Positions 1 through 8,405 of a stretch of 32,452 nt of DNA are shown in pieces. The notes below the pieces were generated by a model. That model had not been told where the DNA came from, ran no database searches, and worked only from the letters and a program-made list of their open reading frames with translations. The number at the start of each line of letters is the position of its first letter. Positions within the stretch are counted from its first letter, which is position 1. Origin of the DNA: Gammaproteobacteria bacterium (GTDB lineage Bacteria > Pseudomonadota > Gammaproteobacteria > Steroidobacterales > Steroidobacteraceae); NCBI GenBank assembly GCA_003132025.1, contig PKWJ01000014.1, positions 56,700-89,151 of the forward strand, read 5' to 3'. The translations under genes were made by a program, and so were the position numbers.

Positions 1-51
1 GCGCGCCAGATGGCTCATATCTCCGTAGGGGTCAGGCACTGCCCGCTGCGT

Positions 52-1572
52 CTAATCCGCCGGCACGGCCGGGATCGGTTCGATTCGCGGCACCCAGCCG
101 CCCGCGCGCCGACTCAGGACGAAGTGATACCACAGCAGTCCCGCGCCGATCATCGCGCCGAGCAGCAGCAGGCTGGGCCGACCGATGTCCGCATCGAGCA
201 GGTCCGCGACACCGAACGCGACCGCCAGAATCAGGCCCAGAACCGGCGCCAGGGGATACAGCAGCGATCGCCAATATCCGGGCTGCCCCGTCAATCGCCG
301 TGATCGACCGACGAGCACCGCAAAGCTCACCAGGCCTAGGCTGTAGACCGTCAGGCCGGAACTGAAGACCACCAGCACGTGCAGATCCAGCAGGCAGCAG
401 GCTGCCCCCATGGCGCTGACGACCCAGGTTGCCACCCGGGGTGCTCCCGAGGCGCGATGCACGCTTGCCAGCGTCGCATTCAAGCGCGGGTGAAAGATCT
501 CGTCGCGGCCGAAACTGAAGAACAGGCGCGCCGAAAACATGATCTGCGCGATCAACGCGTTGAAGATCGCCAGGATCACCCCGGCACTCAATGCGTGGCC
601 TGCGACCGGCCCCGCGACCGACGCCACAAAGGCGCTGAAAGGCGCGGGACTTTTCAGAATCGCCGGCAGATCGCCGGCACCAATGACCACGGCAATGACG
701 GGCACGGCGGTGGCAAACGCTCCGATCAGGCCCGCGAGCAGGATCACCCGGCCCATATGGCGGTGGGGCTCGGCCAGTTCCTCGCCGAACGCGATCGCCT
801 GGTTGCCGCCGCAGGTGGCGAAGGCGGCGCTGACGCCCGCTAACGCCATTGCTGCCAGCGGCACCGGACCCATGGTCTCGGCGGCGCTGAGCGTCACGGG
901 ATGCAACACGACGTCGACCAGCCCGCGCGCCGGGTGCCACAGCCCGACGCCGATCAGAACCAGCACCGCGAGCATCTCGATCGCAAGAAAAATTCCGGTC
1001 ACGAAGGCGCTGGTGCGTACTGCGAGCAATGCGACCGCGAGCGCGGCGGCGAGCGCACCGAAGGTGACGATGCTCGGCGATGCGGCCGGCACCAGGTCGC
1101 CGACATAGACGGTGATGGTCTTGGCGAGAAAGGCGATGGTGGGTGCCAGCGTCACAGCCCAGGCCGTCAGGCTCGCAAAACCGGCCCAGGCACCGAGAAT
1201 CGAGCCCACGCCCACATAGTCGCCACCGGCGTACGGGTACGCCGAACCCAATTCCGCATACACCACTGCCCATACGATGGCTACGCCGATGCCGCAAATG
1301 AACGCGGCCGCCGCACCGGTGCCGGCGTGCAGCAGGACGTCCGAGCCGACGCCGTAGATCGAGAACACCGGCGACAGGCACGACAACGTCAGCAGCAGCA
1401 CGCCGAACGAGGACAGCTTGCGATGCAGGCGGCTGCCTTCCCCCGCCGCCGGTGCCGTAGCGCCCACTCGTGGCATAGCGCCGACCGGTGGCATAGCGCT
1501 GGTCGGCTCGAGTTTTTCAGGTGTTATCACGAGCACGTTCCAGCCGCTGGCCGTCGGCGTATCGCCAGGCAC
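52..1572 (-). CDS. APC-superfamily amino acid permease
   Basis: 506-residue, strongly hydrophobic protein. After a roughly 45-residue polar N-terminus it runs into repeated membrane segments, the first near residues 50-75. The early segment carries SPVFSIYG and then a glycine-rich stretch around GTGAAAAFICG, the usual layout of APC transporters, followed by AYPYAGGDYVG, which matches the conserved YP..GG.Y of amino acid/polyamine permeases. About 12 membrane helices are expected for this length. The substrate cannot be read from sequence; import of an amino acid or amine across the inner membrane is the family role. The N-terminus has an imperfect duplication (AMPPVG/AMPRVG) and internal Met codons at residues 27 and 33 are possible alternative starts. 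No operon partner is visible: the next gene downstream is outside the window and the gene upstream is divergent. Confidence 0.88.
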   Translation of the reverse strand: MPGDTPTASGWNVLVITPEKLEPTSAMPPVGAMPRVGATAPAAGEGSRLHRKLSSFGVLLLTLSCLSPVFSIYGVGSDVLLHAGTGAAAAFICGIGVAIVWAVVYAELGSAYPYAGGDYVGVGSILGAWAGFASLTAWAVTLAPTIAFLAKTITVYVGDLVPAASPSIVTFGALAAALAVALLAVRTSAFVTGIFLAIEMLAVLVLIGVGLWHPARGLVDVVLHPVTLSAAETMGPVPLAAMALAGVSAAFATCGGNQAIAFGEELAEPHRHMGRVILLAGLIGAFATAVPVIAVVIGAGDLPAILKSPAPFSAFVASVAGPVAGHALSAGVILAIFNALIAQIMFSARLFFSFGRDEIFHPRLNATLASVHRASGAPRVATWVVSAMGAACCLLDLHVLVVFSSGLTVYSLGLVSFAVLVGRSRRLTGQPGYWRSLLYPLAPVLGLILAVAFGVADLLDADIGRPSLLLLGAMIGAGLLWYHFVLSRRAGGWVPRIEPIPAVPAD

Positions 1573-1678
1573 GGGAAATATGCCATACCAGGCAAAGGCC
1601 GTGATAGGGTTACTGCGGCTTCGCGAGCGTCATAAATAAATATTCCAGGGACAGGAGTCGTTTCAGATTCGCGCATTC

Positions 1679-2203
1679 ATGACCATTACCGTTTTCGCAG
1701 CTGCCGGATGCCTGGGCGCCACGACGGCGCACGCACAGATAAAATTCTCGGCGTCCGAATTGTGTGCCAAACCTGACTCGCAGCTGGTCATCCCCGTGGC
1801 CGACCGCCCCGGCCACGCTCTGGGCGTGCTGCATTTGAAATGCCAGTGGACCACGCCGATGCAGATCGGCTCGGATGCGAGCAAGGACGGCGAGGATGTG
1901 GAGACGGTGGAAATAAACGGCGACGTGGCGCGCGCCAGCGGCCGGCATATGACGACGATGCAGAGTGGCGACAAGGTCTTCGTATCGTACTGGGCTAAGG
2001 AGACCATGAAGGACGGCGCGCTGGTGGCCTCGAAGGGCACCTGGGCCTATACCAGCGGCACCGGCGAACTCACGGGCATCAAGGGCAAAGGCACGTTCAC
2101 CTGCGCATCATCGGCTGACGGCGTGAAATGCGACATCGATGGTGAGTACGACATCACGGTCTCGCGCAGCGTGAAGATCCACCCGGCAAAAACCGCTAAC
2201 TGA
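1679..2203 (+). CDS. small secreted protein of unknown function
   Basis: 174 residues from the ATG. The N-terminus is hydrophobic and ends in TTAHAQ, a good signal peptidase I site (cut after AHA), so the mature protein of about 155 residues should be periplasmic or secreted. The body is rich in Gly, Thr and charged residues, has two or three cysteines in the mature part, and its C-terminal half reads like beta-strands (GTWAYTSGTGELTGIKGKG). I do not recognise a named family. The start is uncertain: the good Shine-Dalgarno AGGAG (1653-1657) lies 21 bases before this ATG but only 9 bases before an in-frame ATT at 1667, and starting there would add IRAF, giving the signal peptide the basic residue it otherwise lacks. 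The in-frame stop at 1637 bounds any extension. Divergent from the permease and convergent with the PilT-family array. Confidence 0.72.
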   Translation: MTITVFAAAGCLGATTAHAQIKFSASELCAKPDSQLVIPVADRPGHALGVLHLKCQWTTPMQIGSDASKDGEDVETVEINGDVARASGRHMTTMQSGDKVFVSYWAKETMKDGALVASKGTWAYTSGTGELTGIKGKGTFTCASSADGVKCDIDGEYDITVSRSVKIHPAKTAN

Positions 2204-2207
2204 TGCC

Positions 2208-2226
2208 CCGCGCCCTTCAGGCGCGG
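2208..2226. terminator. GC hairpin between convergent genes
   Basis: Perfect 7-bp stem CCGCGCC / GGCGCGG around the loop CTTCA, placed exactly in the gap between the stop of the secreted protein gene (2203) and the stop of the third PilT-family gene (2227). The position suggests a bidirectional terminator, but neither strand has a T-tract after the stem, so intrinsic termination is only an inference. Confidence 0.45.
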
Positions 2227-3330
2227 TCAGCCGAAGTTGATCTTGGCCTCGAGATTGGTGCGCGAATCGGCGTGCGCCAGCGCCTCGTCCAGGCTGATGC
2301 GGCCTTCCTGGTACAGCCGGTGCAGCGAGGTATCGAAGCTGAAGACTTCCTTATCGCCGCTCTGCATGATCGACTCTTTGATGCCGCTGACGTCGCCGCG
2401 CTTGATCAGCTCGGCGATGTGCGGCGTGTTGAGCATGACCTCAACCGCCGCCACGCGCTTGTTGTCGACGCCCATGACCAGGCGTTGCGCCAGCACGGCG
2501 CGCAGGTACTGCGACAGGTCGAGGGTCACCTGCTTGTGCTGGTCGAGCGGGAACATGTTGATGACGCGATCGAACATCTCGGCGCAGTTGTTGGCGTGCA
2601 GCGTCGCCAGTACCAGGTGTCCGGTGCCGGCCAGGTTGATCGACGCCTGCATGCTCTCGCGGTCGCGGATTTCACCGATCAGGATCACGTCGGGCGCGGC
2701 GCGCATCACGCCGCGCAGCGCGCGCTCGTAGCTCTTGGTATCCAGGCCCACCTCGCGCTGATTGATGATCGAGCGCTTGTTGGTGTGCAGGAACTCGATC
2801 GGATCCTCGATGGTGACGATGTGATCCGAGGCGTTCTCGTTGCGGTGATTGACCATCGCCGCCAGCGTGGTCGACTTGCCCGAGCCGGTGGAGCCGACCA
2901 GCAGGATCAGCCCGCGCTTGAGCATCGCCAGCTCCACCAGCGTGTCCGGCAGGCCGAGCGATTCCAGCCGCGGCATGTCGGCGGTGATGTAGCGCAGCAC
3001 CATGGCCGGGTAACCGCGCTGGTAGAAGATGTTGACGCGAAAGCGCCCCAGCCCGGGCTCGGAAATCGCGAAATCGATCTCCAGTTCGCGCTGCAGGATC
3101 TCGATCTGCTGCGGCGTCATCAGGCCAAAGCACACCGAGCGCACCGCGGCCGGCGGTAGCACCTGCTTGTTGATCGGGTAGATCTGGCCCTCGATCTTGA
3201 TCTTGATCGGAGCATTCGAAGTGAAGAACAGGTCGGACGCCTTGCGCTCGACCATCAACTTGAACAGCGGCTTGGTGTTGACCTGCGGTGCCTGCTCGGC
3301 GCCCGTCAGCTCGAGTGGATCTGCTGCCAT
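2227..3330 (-). CDS. PilT/PilU-family twitching motility ATPase, third copy
   Basis: 367-residue GspE/PilT-family secretion ATPase. Visible motifs: Walker A GSTGSGKST (146-154), Asp box VTIEDPIEF (172-180), Walker B VILIGE (215-220) and His box TGHLVLATLHAN (236-247). The N-terminal PAS-like half (KASDLFFTSNAPIKIKIEG) is of the PilT/PilU type. It ends soon after the C-terminal helices, without the long tail seen in its PilU neighbour. All ATPase residues look intact, so it should be an active hexameric motor acting at the cytoplasmic base of a type IV pilus machine. It is the third of three consecutive paralogues, 7 bases after the pilU stop, so probably co-transcribed with it. It is closer to PilU than PilT (no AIRNLIRE motif; the equivalent reads HIAELIKRG). 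It could be a second retraction accessory motor or serve another pilus-like system. Confidence 0.9.
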   Translation of the reverse strand: MAADPLELTGAEQAPQVNTKPLFKLMVERKASDLFFTSNAPIKIKIEGQIYPINKQVLPPAAVRSVCFGLMTPQQIEILQRELEIDFAISEPGLGRFRVNIFYQRGYPAMVLRYITADMPRLESLGLPDTLVELAMLKRGLILLVGSTGSGKSTTLAAMVNHRNENASDHIVTIEDPIEFLHTNKRSIINQREVGLDTKSYERALRGVMRAAPDVILIGEIRDRESMQASINLAGTGHLVLATLHANNCAEMFDRVINMFPLDQHKQVTLDLSQYLRAVLAQRLVMGVDNKRVAAVEVMLNTPHIAELIKRGDVSGIKESIMQSGDKEVFSFDTSLHRLYQEGRISLDEALAHADSRTNLEAKINFG

Positions 3331-3337
3331 GCTGGAA

Positions 3338-4492
3338 CTAGTAACTCTTGCCTTCGACTTCTTCCGCGATGCTGAGGTCGCCTTCGGCCTCGACCGGCTT
3401 GTTCTCGCGCTTGCTCTCCAGTTTCACGCGCAGCCGCAGCTCGTTCTTCGAATCCGAGTTGCGCAGTGCATCCTCGTAGGAGATATGGCCCTGCTCGTAC
3501 AGGTCGAACAGCGCCTGGTCGAAGGTCTTCATGCCCAGGCGGTTCGAGCGCGACATCACTTCCTTGATCTTCGCGACTTCGCCGCGGAAGATCAGGTCCT
3601 GGATCAGCGGCGAATTGAGCATGATCTCCATCGCGGCGATGCGGCCGGAGCCGGATTCGCGCGGAATCAGTCGCTGCGAGATCAGTGCCCGGATATTGAG
3701 CGACAGGTCCATCAGCAGCTGCTCGCGGCGCTCTTCCGGGAAGAAGTTGATGATGCGGTCGAGCGCCTGGTTGGAGCTGTTGGCGTGCAGCGTGGCCAGC
3801 ACCAGGTGGCCGGTCTCGGCGAACTGGATGCCATATTCCATGGTCTCGCGGTCGCGGATTTCGCCGATCAGGATGACGTCGGGTGCCTGGCGCAGCGTGT
3901 TCTTGAGCGCCGCGTGCCAGGAATCGGTGTCGACCCCGACCTCGCGGTGCGTGATCACGCAGCCCTTGTGCTGGTGCACGTACTCGACCGGGTCTTCGAT
4001 GGTGACGATATGGCCGCGGGTCTTGTCGTTGCGGTAGCCGAGCATCGATGCCAGCGTGGTCGACTTGCCCGAGCCGGTACCGCCGACCACCAGCACCAGG
4101 CCGCGCTTCGACAGCACGACTTCCTTCAGGATCGCTGGCAGATCCAGTTCCTCGAACGAAGGAATCTTGGCGTTGATCAACCGGATGACGCAGCCGACGT
4201 GACCCTGCTGCACGAACGCACTGACGCGAAAGCGGCCGATGCCAGGGGGCGCAATGGCGAAATTGCATTCCTTGGTGGCGTCGAATTCCTTGGTCTGGCG
4301 GTCGTTCATGATGGCGCGCACCAGCATGGCCGACTGCTCGGCGGTCAGCGCGCGCTCCATCTGCGGCCGGATCTCACCGTCGATCTTGATTGCCGGCGGG
4401 AAGTTAGCGGTGATGAACAGGTCAGACGCGACCTTCTCCACGACGCGCTTGAGCAATTCCTGCATCAGTTTGATGGCTTGGTCGCGATCCAT
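3338..4492 (-). CDS. pilU: PilU, PilT-dependent retraction ATPase
   Basis: 384 residues, the usual PilU length. Walker A GGTGSGKST (137-145), Asp box around VTIEDPVEYVH (163-173), Walker B VILIGE (206-211) and the His box ETGHLVLATLHAN. The distal part LIQDLIFRGEVAKIKEVM replaces the PilT AIRNLIRE motif, and the acidic C-terminal tail (EAEGDLSIAEEVEG) is PilU-like. In Pseudomonas, Vibrio and Acinetobacter PilU supports type IV pilus retraction together with PilT. The gene follows pilT at 53 bases on the same strand and precedes the third paralogue by 7 bases, so the three probably form one transcription unit with its promoter upstream of pilT. Confidence 0.93.
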   Translation of the reverse strand: MDRDQAIKLMQELLKRVVEKVASDLFITANFPPAIKIDGEIRPQMERALTAEQSAMLVRAIMNDRQTKEFDATKECNFAIAPPGIGRFRVSAFVQQGHVGCVIRLINAKIPSFEELDLPAILKEVVLSKRGLVLVVGGTGSGKSTTLASMLGYRNDKTRGHIVTIEDPVEYVHQHKGCVITHREVGVDTDSWHAALKNTLRQAPDVILIGEIRDRETMEYGIQFAETGHLVLATLHANSSNQALDRIINFFPEERREQLLMDLSLNIRALISQRLIPRESGSGRIAAMEIMLNSPLIQDLIFRGEVAKIKEVMSRSNRLGMKTFDQALFDLYEQGHISYEDALRNSDSKNELRLRVKLESKRENKPVEAEGDLSIAEEVEGKSY

Positions 4493-4545
4493 GGCTGCCT
4501 CGTCAATGCGCGCCGACCTGCTTGAGGTCAGAAGCCGCCGCGCTA

Positions 4546-5586
4546 TTACATCGCGTCCTTATTCGACGCCTTGTAGCGCGCCTCTTCCTTGTTGACGACG
4601 CCCTTCGCGACCAGTTCGGTCAGGCACTGGTCGAGCGTCTGCATGCCCGCCGACTGGCCCGTCTGGATAGAGGAATACATCTGGGCGATCTTGCCCTCGC
4701 GGATCAGGTTCCTGATCGCCGGGGTACCGATCATGATCTCGTGCGCAGCCACGCGACCGCCGCCGGTGCGCTTGAGCAGCGTCTGGGAAATCACCGCGCG
4801 CAGCGACTCCGACAGCATCGAACGCACCATGTCCTTTTCCTCGCCCGGGAACACGTCGACCACGCGGTCGATGGTCTTGGCGGCCGAACTGGTGTGCAGC
4901 GTGCCGAATACCAGATGCCCGGTCTCGGCGGCGGTCAGCGCCAGGCGGATGGTCTCCAGGTCGCGCATTTCGCCCACCAGCACGATGTCCGGGTCCTCGC
5001 GCAGCGCCGAGCGCAGCGCTTCGCTGAAGCCGAGCGTGTCGCGCTTGACTTCGCGCTGGTTGATCAGGCAGCGCTTGGACTCGTGCACGAATTCGATCGG
5101 GTCCTCGATCGTGATGATGTGATCGGGACGGTTGTCGTTACAGTAATCGACCATGCCGGCCAGCGTGGTCGATTTACCCGACCCGGTCGGGCCGGTGACC
5201 AGCACCAGGCCGCGCGGCAGCATGCACAGGTCGCGGAAAATCTTCGGCGCCGCCAGGTCGTCCAGGCTGAGGATGGCCGAGGGAATGTTGCGGAACACGG
5301 CGCCAGCGCCGCGGTTCTGGTTGAAGGCGTTGACCCGGAAGCGCGCCAGCTTCGGAATCTCGAACGAAAAATCGGTTTCGAAGAATTCCTCGTAGGCCTT
5401 GCGCTGCTTGTCGTTCATGATGTCATACACCATGGCGTGCACTTCCTTGTGGGTAAGTGCCGGCATGTTGATGCGCTTGATGTCGCCATCGACACGAATC
5501 ATCGGCGGCACACCGGCCGACAGATGAAGATCGGAAGCGTTATTCTTGACGGCGAACGCCAGCAGTTGCGCAATGTCGACAGCCAT
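4546..5586 (-). CDS. pilT: PilT, type IV pilus retraction ATPase
   Basis: 346 residues from the ATG at 5586, which gives the canonical PilT N-terminus MAVDIAQLLAFAVKNNASDL; the reading frame stays open further upstream but that extension looks non-coding. Motifs: Walker A GPTGSGKST (132-140), Asp box TIEDPIEFVH (159-168), Walker B IVLVGE (201-206), His box ETGHLVFGTLHTSSA (221-235) and the diagnostic AIRNLIRE (290-297) required for retraction in PilT. It powers pilus disassembly at the inner membrane for twitching motility and DNA uptake. The gene diverges from yggS with a 73-base gap that must hold both promoters; pilT next to yggS-proC is a common gammaproteobacterial arrangement. First gene of the three-ATPase array. 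Confidence 0.96.
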   Translation of the reverse strand: MAVDIAQLLAFAVKNNASDLHLSAGVPPMIRVDGDIKRINMPALTHKEVHAMVYDIMNDKQRKAYEEFFETDFSFEIPKLARFRVNAFNQNRGAGAVFRNIPSAILSLDDLAAPKIFRDLCMLPRGLVLVTGPTGSGKSTTLAGMVDYCNDNRPDHIITIEDPIEFVHESKRCLINQREVKRDTLGFSEALRSALREDPDIVLVGEMRDLETIRLALTAAETGHLVFGTLHTSSAAKTIDRVVDVFPGEEKDMVRSMLSESLRAVISQTLLKRTGGGRVAAHEIMIGTPAIRNLIREGKIAQMYSSIQTGQSAGMQTLDQCLTELVAKGVVNKEEARYKASNKDAM

Positions 5587-5659
5587 TCGGGTTCTCGCTC
5601 CCTCCCGCTGGTGACAGCGGCAAGCCACCGCAGTATAGCGGAGGTGCTCGACCACCAAT

Positions 5660-6388
5660 ATGTTAATCGGTCCGCAAATTTCGCCAGCCGACGCCGTAAT
5701 CGCGAACAATCTGCAGGCGCTACGCGCCGAGATCGCCGCCGCGGCCGCCGCCGCGCGCCGGACTGACGACTGCATCACACTGGTGGCGGTCAGTAAGGGC
5801 CATGGTGCCGAACAGGTGCGTGCGGCTGCCGCCTGCGGCGTGACCGACTTCGGCGAGAGCTACCTGCAGGAGGCGCTGCCAAAAATTGACGCGCTGCGTG
5901 ATCTGGCGCTGACCTGGCACTTCATCGGCCGTATTCAGGCCAACAAGAGCGCCGCCGTCGCGGCCAGCTTCGACTGGGTCCATGGCATCGACCGGCTGCG
6001 GATTGCGGAACGGCTGTCGGCGCAGCGACCGCACTACGCGCCGCCGCTGCAGGTGTGCATCCAGGTCAACATCGCCGGTGAAGCTGCCAAGGCCGGGGTC
6101 GAACCGGCGGCCGCGGCGCAGCTGGCGCAGGCGGTACGGGCACTGCCGCGGCTCCAACTGCGCGGCCTGATGTGCATCCTGCCGCCCGGGGGCAGCGCAC
6201 AGGATAACCGCGCCACCTTCCGCGCCCTGCAGCAGCTGTTGCAGCGGCTCAACGCCGCGGGTCTCGGACTGGATACGCTGTCGATGGGCATGAGCGCGGA
6301 TTTTCGCGAGGCCATTGGCCAGGGCGCGACGCTGATCCGGGTGGGAACGGCGATTTTCGGTCCGCGGCCGACCGCGGACCTTGGATAG
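5660..6388 (+). CDS. yggS: YggS/PLPBP-family pyridoxal phosphate homeostasis protein
   Basis: 242 residues, normal for the family. The PLP-binding lysine is K46 in LVAVSKGHGAEQVR; FGESYLQEALPKID and the conserved WHFIGRIQANKS (usually WHFIG.LQ.NK) follow, then RGLMCILP, SMGMSADFREAI and the C-terminal VRVGTAIFG-like LIRVGTAIFG. These are single-domain fold-type III PLP proteins that keep cellular PLP and amino/keto acid pools in balance and lack known catalysis. The N-terminus has a run of alanines (residues 26-32). The stop overlaps the proC start region, so yggS-proC-yggT look like one operon, as in many proteobacteria. Confidence 0.95.
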   Translation: MLIGPQISPADAVIANNLQALRAEIAAAAAAARRTDDCITLVAVSKGHGAEQVRAAAACGVTDFGESYLQEALPKIDALRDLALTWHFIGRIQANKSAAVAASFDWVHGIDRLRIAERLSAQRPHYAPPLQVCIQVNIAGEAAKAGVEPAAAAQLAQAVRALPRLQLRGLMCILPPGGSAQDNRATFRALQQLLQRLNAAGLGLDTLSMGMSADFREAIGQGATLIRVGTAIFGPRPTADLG

Positions 6389-6389
6389 A

Positions 6390-7250
6390 ATGCGGCCGAT
6401 GCAGTCCCCGCAATCGGCCACAATCGCGTTCATCGGCGGCGGCAACATGGCGCGCGCACTGATCGCCGGCCTGCTGCGCCAGGCCGTGGCGCCAGGTCGG
6501 ATCCATGTGGGTGAACCCGCGGCCGAAGCCCGGGCAGCACTGCAGCGCGAATGGGGCGTCAAATCCAGCCCCGACAATGCCGCGGCGGCCCGCGATGCTA
6601 ACCTCTTGGTGCTGGCGGTCAAGCCGCAGCAAGCCGCCCAGGCGCTGCAAGCACTCTACCCGACGCTGCTGGAACGCAAACCGGTGGTGCTGTCGATCGC
6701 CGCGGGCCTGCGGCTCGCCGATCTCGCCCGCGCCTGTCCACCGGCTACCGCCGTGGTGCGCGCGATGCCCAATCGGCCGGCGCTGCTCGGCGCCGGCATC
6801 ACCGGCCTGTACGCACCCCCATCGGTGACGGCCGCACAGCGTGCGCTGGCCGAACTGGTGGGCGCGGCGGCCGGCCGCGCGGTGTGGCTGCGCACCGAGG
6901 CTGAGCTGGATGTGGTCACCGCCCTGTCGGGCAGCGGTCCGGCGTATTTCTTCCTGCTGGCCGAGCAGATGGCGCAGGCCGCGGCAGCGCTCGGCCTTGC
7001 GCCGGCCACGGCAGCGCTCCTGGCCGCGGAGACACTGTACGGCGCCGGGCTGCTGGCGCACGAAGGCACGGCGCTGGCCGAACAGCGCGCCGCGGTGACC
7101 TCGAGCGGCGGCACCACCGAAGCGGCGCTACGGGTGCTGCAGCAGGGCGGGTTCGATGCCCTGATCGCGCGCGCGCTGCAGGCGGCCAGTGAGCGCAGCG
7201 CGCAGCTGGCGGATATGCTGGGCAGCGCGCAGCCCGCGGAGCACCAGTGA
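6390..7250 (+). CDS. proC: pyrroline-5-carboxylate reductase
   Basis: 286 residues from the ATG at 6390. N-terminal Rossmann motif FIGGGNMARALIAGLL for NAD(P)H, LAVKPQQ, then AMPNRPALLGAGITGLY and the ProC signature region ALSGSGPAYFFLLAEQM, ending with the dimerisation helices VTSSGGTTEAALRVL. It reduces 1-pyrroline-5-carboxylate to proline in the cytosol, the last step of proline synthesis. Start choice: a TTG at 6381 overlaps the yggS stop, ATG 6390 lies two bases past it, and ATG 6399 would also work; the Rossmann motif begins soon after all of them. Neighbours yggS and yggT support the call. Confidence 0.95.
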   Translation: MRPMQSPQSATIAFIGGGNMARALIAGLLRQAVAPGRIHVGEPAAEARAALQREWGVKSSPDNAAAARDANLLVLAVKPQQAAQALQALYPTLLERKPVVLSIAAGLRLADLARACPPATAVVRAMPNRPALLGAGITGLYAPPSVTAAQRALAELVGAAAGRAVWLRTEAELDVVTALSGSGPAYFFLLAEQMAQAAAALGLAPATAALLAAETLYGAGLLAHEGTALAEQRAAVTSSGGTTEAALRVLQQGGFDALIARALQAASERSAQLADMLGSAQPAEHQ

Positions 7251-7260
7251 CGAGACATCG

Positions 7261-7788
7261 ATGGCCGCACTGATCTACCTGATCGAGACCCTGCTGTCGC
7301 TGTGCCTGATCGCGGTACTGCTGCGGCTGCTGCTGCAGTGGTCGCGCGCCGACTTTCGAAATCCGCTGGCGCGTTCCATCATTCATCTGACCAACCCGAT
7401 CATTGTGCCGCTGCGCCGGCTGCTGCCCTCGATCGGTCGACTGGACACCGCTTCATGCGTCGCGGTGGCGGTGTTCGCATTGCTGCAGGTGTCGGTTTCG
7501 TGGCTGCTGAGCGGCCTGGGGCCGCCCCCGGCGCTGGTGTGGCTGCAACTCGCGGCTTTCGAAATCCTGCGCACCACCCTGTGGACTTATTTCATCGCGA
7601 TCCTGACCTACGCGCTGGTGTCGCTGATTGCGCCCGGCACCTACTCGCCGGCACAAGGATTGCTCGTGGCACTGTGCGAGCCGGTGCTGCGACCGTTCCG
7701 GCGCGTAATTCCACCGCTGGGCGGCATCGATTGGTCGCCATTGTGGGCTTGCATCGTCATTCAAATGCTATTGATTCTGCTGCGTTGA
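7261..7788 (+). CDS. yggT: YggT-family integral membrane protein
   Basis: 175 residues from the ATG at 7261, 10 bases after proC. It has the duplicated YGGT architecture: a membrane segment (IYLIETLLSLCLIAVLLRLL) followed by DFRNPLARSIIHLTNPIIVP and LRRLLPSIGRLD, then a second membrane block and a second copy ending in CEPVLRPFRRVIPPLGGID. YggT proteins are inner membrane proteins linked to osmotic tolerance and envelope organisation in several bacteria; the molecular role is not settled. It closes the yggS-proC operon. An upstream extension of the frame overlaps proC and has no support. Confidence 0.93.
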   Translation: MAALIYLIETLLSLCLIAVLLRLLLQWSRADFRNPLARSIIHLTNPIIVPLRRLLPSIGRLDTASCVAVAVFALLQVSVSWLLSGLGPPPALVWLQLAAFEILRTTLWTYFIAILTYALVSLIAPGTYSPAQGLLVALCEPVLRPFRRVIPPLGGIDWSPLWACIVIQMLLILLR

Positions 7789-7909
7789 CGCGCACAGTTG
7801 CGACGCAGCGTCGACACGCGACGCGCCACCGGCGGCGCTGATATGGCACGCGATGCGCGCGGACCTATAAAAAAAGGCATTTGCGCAGCGCCTGTTACCG
7901 AAAAAACAT

Positions 7910-7937
7910 TTGCGTTGGCGCAGCGGTGTGCTATGTT
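7910..7937 (+). promoter_or_regulatory. candidate sigma-70 promoter for the HU gene
   Basis: TTGCGT (7910-7915), a 16-base spacer, then TATGTT (7932-7937), about 80 bases before the HU start. Two near-copies of ATTTGCG followed by GCGCAGCG lie just upstream and across it (about 7880 and 7909), which could be a binding site or an old duplication. The 228-base gap after yggT otherwise shows no gene. Confidence 0.42.
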
Positions 7938-8016
7938 GCGCGCCGTTTCATACAGCTTTTGATCTTTTCGCGTCGATCGAGACTGACGTCCGCTCAAAAC
8001 TCCAGGAGATTCGCCA

Positions 8017-8328
8017 ATGGCAAAAAAAGGTGGGGCACCGACCAAGTCGGAAATACTGGCCCAGATTTCCAAGGACTCGGAACTTTCCCGCAAGCAGGTG
8101 AGTGAAGTGTTCGAGTCACTCAACGGCATCATCAAGAAGAGCCTGCGCGGCAACGGCCTGTTCACTCTTCCCGGTCTGCTCAAGCTGAAGGTGGTGAAGC
8201 GCCCCGCGACCAAGTCGCGCGAAGGCATCAACCCTTTCACCGGTGAGAAGATGACGTTCAAGGCAAAGCCCGCCAGCAAGAAAGTGCGCGCGCTGCCATT
8301 GAAGAACCTGAAGTCGATGGTGAACTGA
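8017..8328 (+). CDS. HU/IHF-family DNA-binding protein
   Basis: 103 residues, slightly longer than classical HU (about 90). It has the HU order: N-terminal helix pair (TKSEILAQISKDSELSRKQV, then EVFESLNGIIKKSL), the turn GNGLFTLPGLLKLKVVKRPA and a basic beta-arm TKSREGINPFTGEKMTFKAKP containing the conserved N-P pair used for intercalation (INPFTGE). A lysine-rich C-terminal tail (SKKVRALPLKNLKSMV) extends it. It should bend and compact DNA in the nucleoid as a homodimer. A strong AGGAG (8004-8008) sits 8 bases before the ATG. It has its own candidate promoter and a strong terminator, so is probably monocistronic. It is not a typical HupA, HupB or IHF sequence, so no symbol is given. Confidence 0.93.
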   Translation: MAKKGGAPTKSEILAQISKDSELSRKQVSEVFESLNGIIKKSLRGNGLFTLPGLLKLKVVKRPATKSREGINPFTGEKMTFKAKPASKKVRALPLKNLKSMVN

Positions 8329-8365
8329 GCGCGTCCCGGTTCGCGCTGCTGCAGGCGAACTGCTT

Positions 8366-8405
8366 TAAGAAAGCCCGGTAAGGCCCAGCTTTACCGGGCT
8401 TCTTA
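8366..8405. terminator. bidirectional intrinsic terminator
   Basis: Long inverted repeat: the left arm TAAGAAAGCCCGGTAA pairs with TTTACCGGGCTTCTTA around the loop GGCCCAGC, with one bulged A in the left arm. It lies 37 bases after the HU stop and reaches the stop codon of the convergent alpha/beta hydrolase (8403-8405). The A/T-rich outer arms give T-rich tails on both strands. Confidence 0.85.

Noticed and set aside
2203-5766. Long plus-strand ORFs opposite the three PilT-family genes (318, 442 and 414 codons).
   Set aside because: They are antisense shadows of high-GC codon use; their translations are Arg/Gln/Asp/Val-rich without domains, while the minus strand carries intact ATPase motifs.
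7861-7930. Two near-copies of ATTTGCG/GCGCAGCG before the HU gene as a mobile-element footprint.
   Set aside because: Only short imperfect matches with no element or target duplication; more likely promoter-region sequence.
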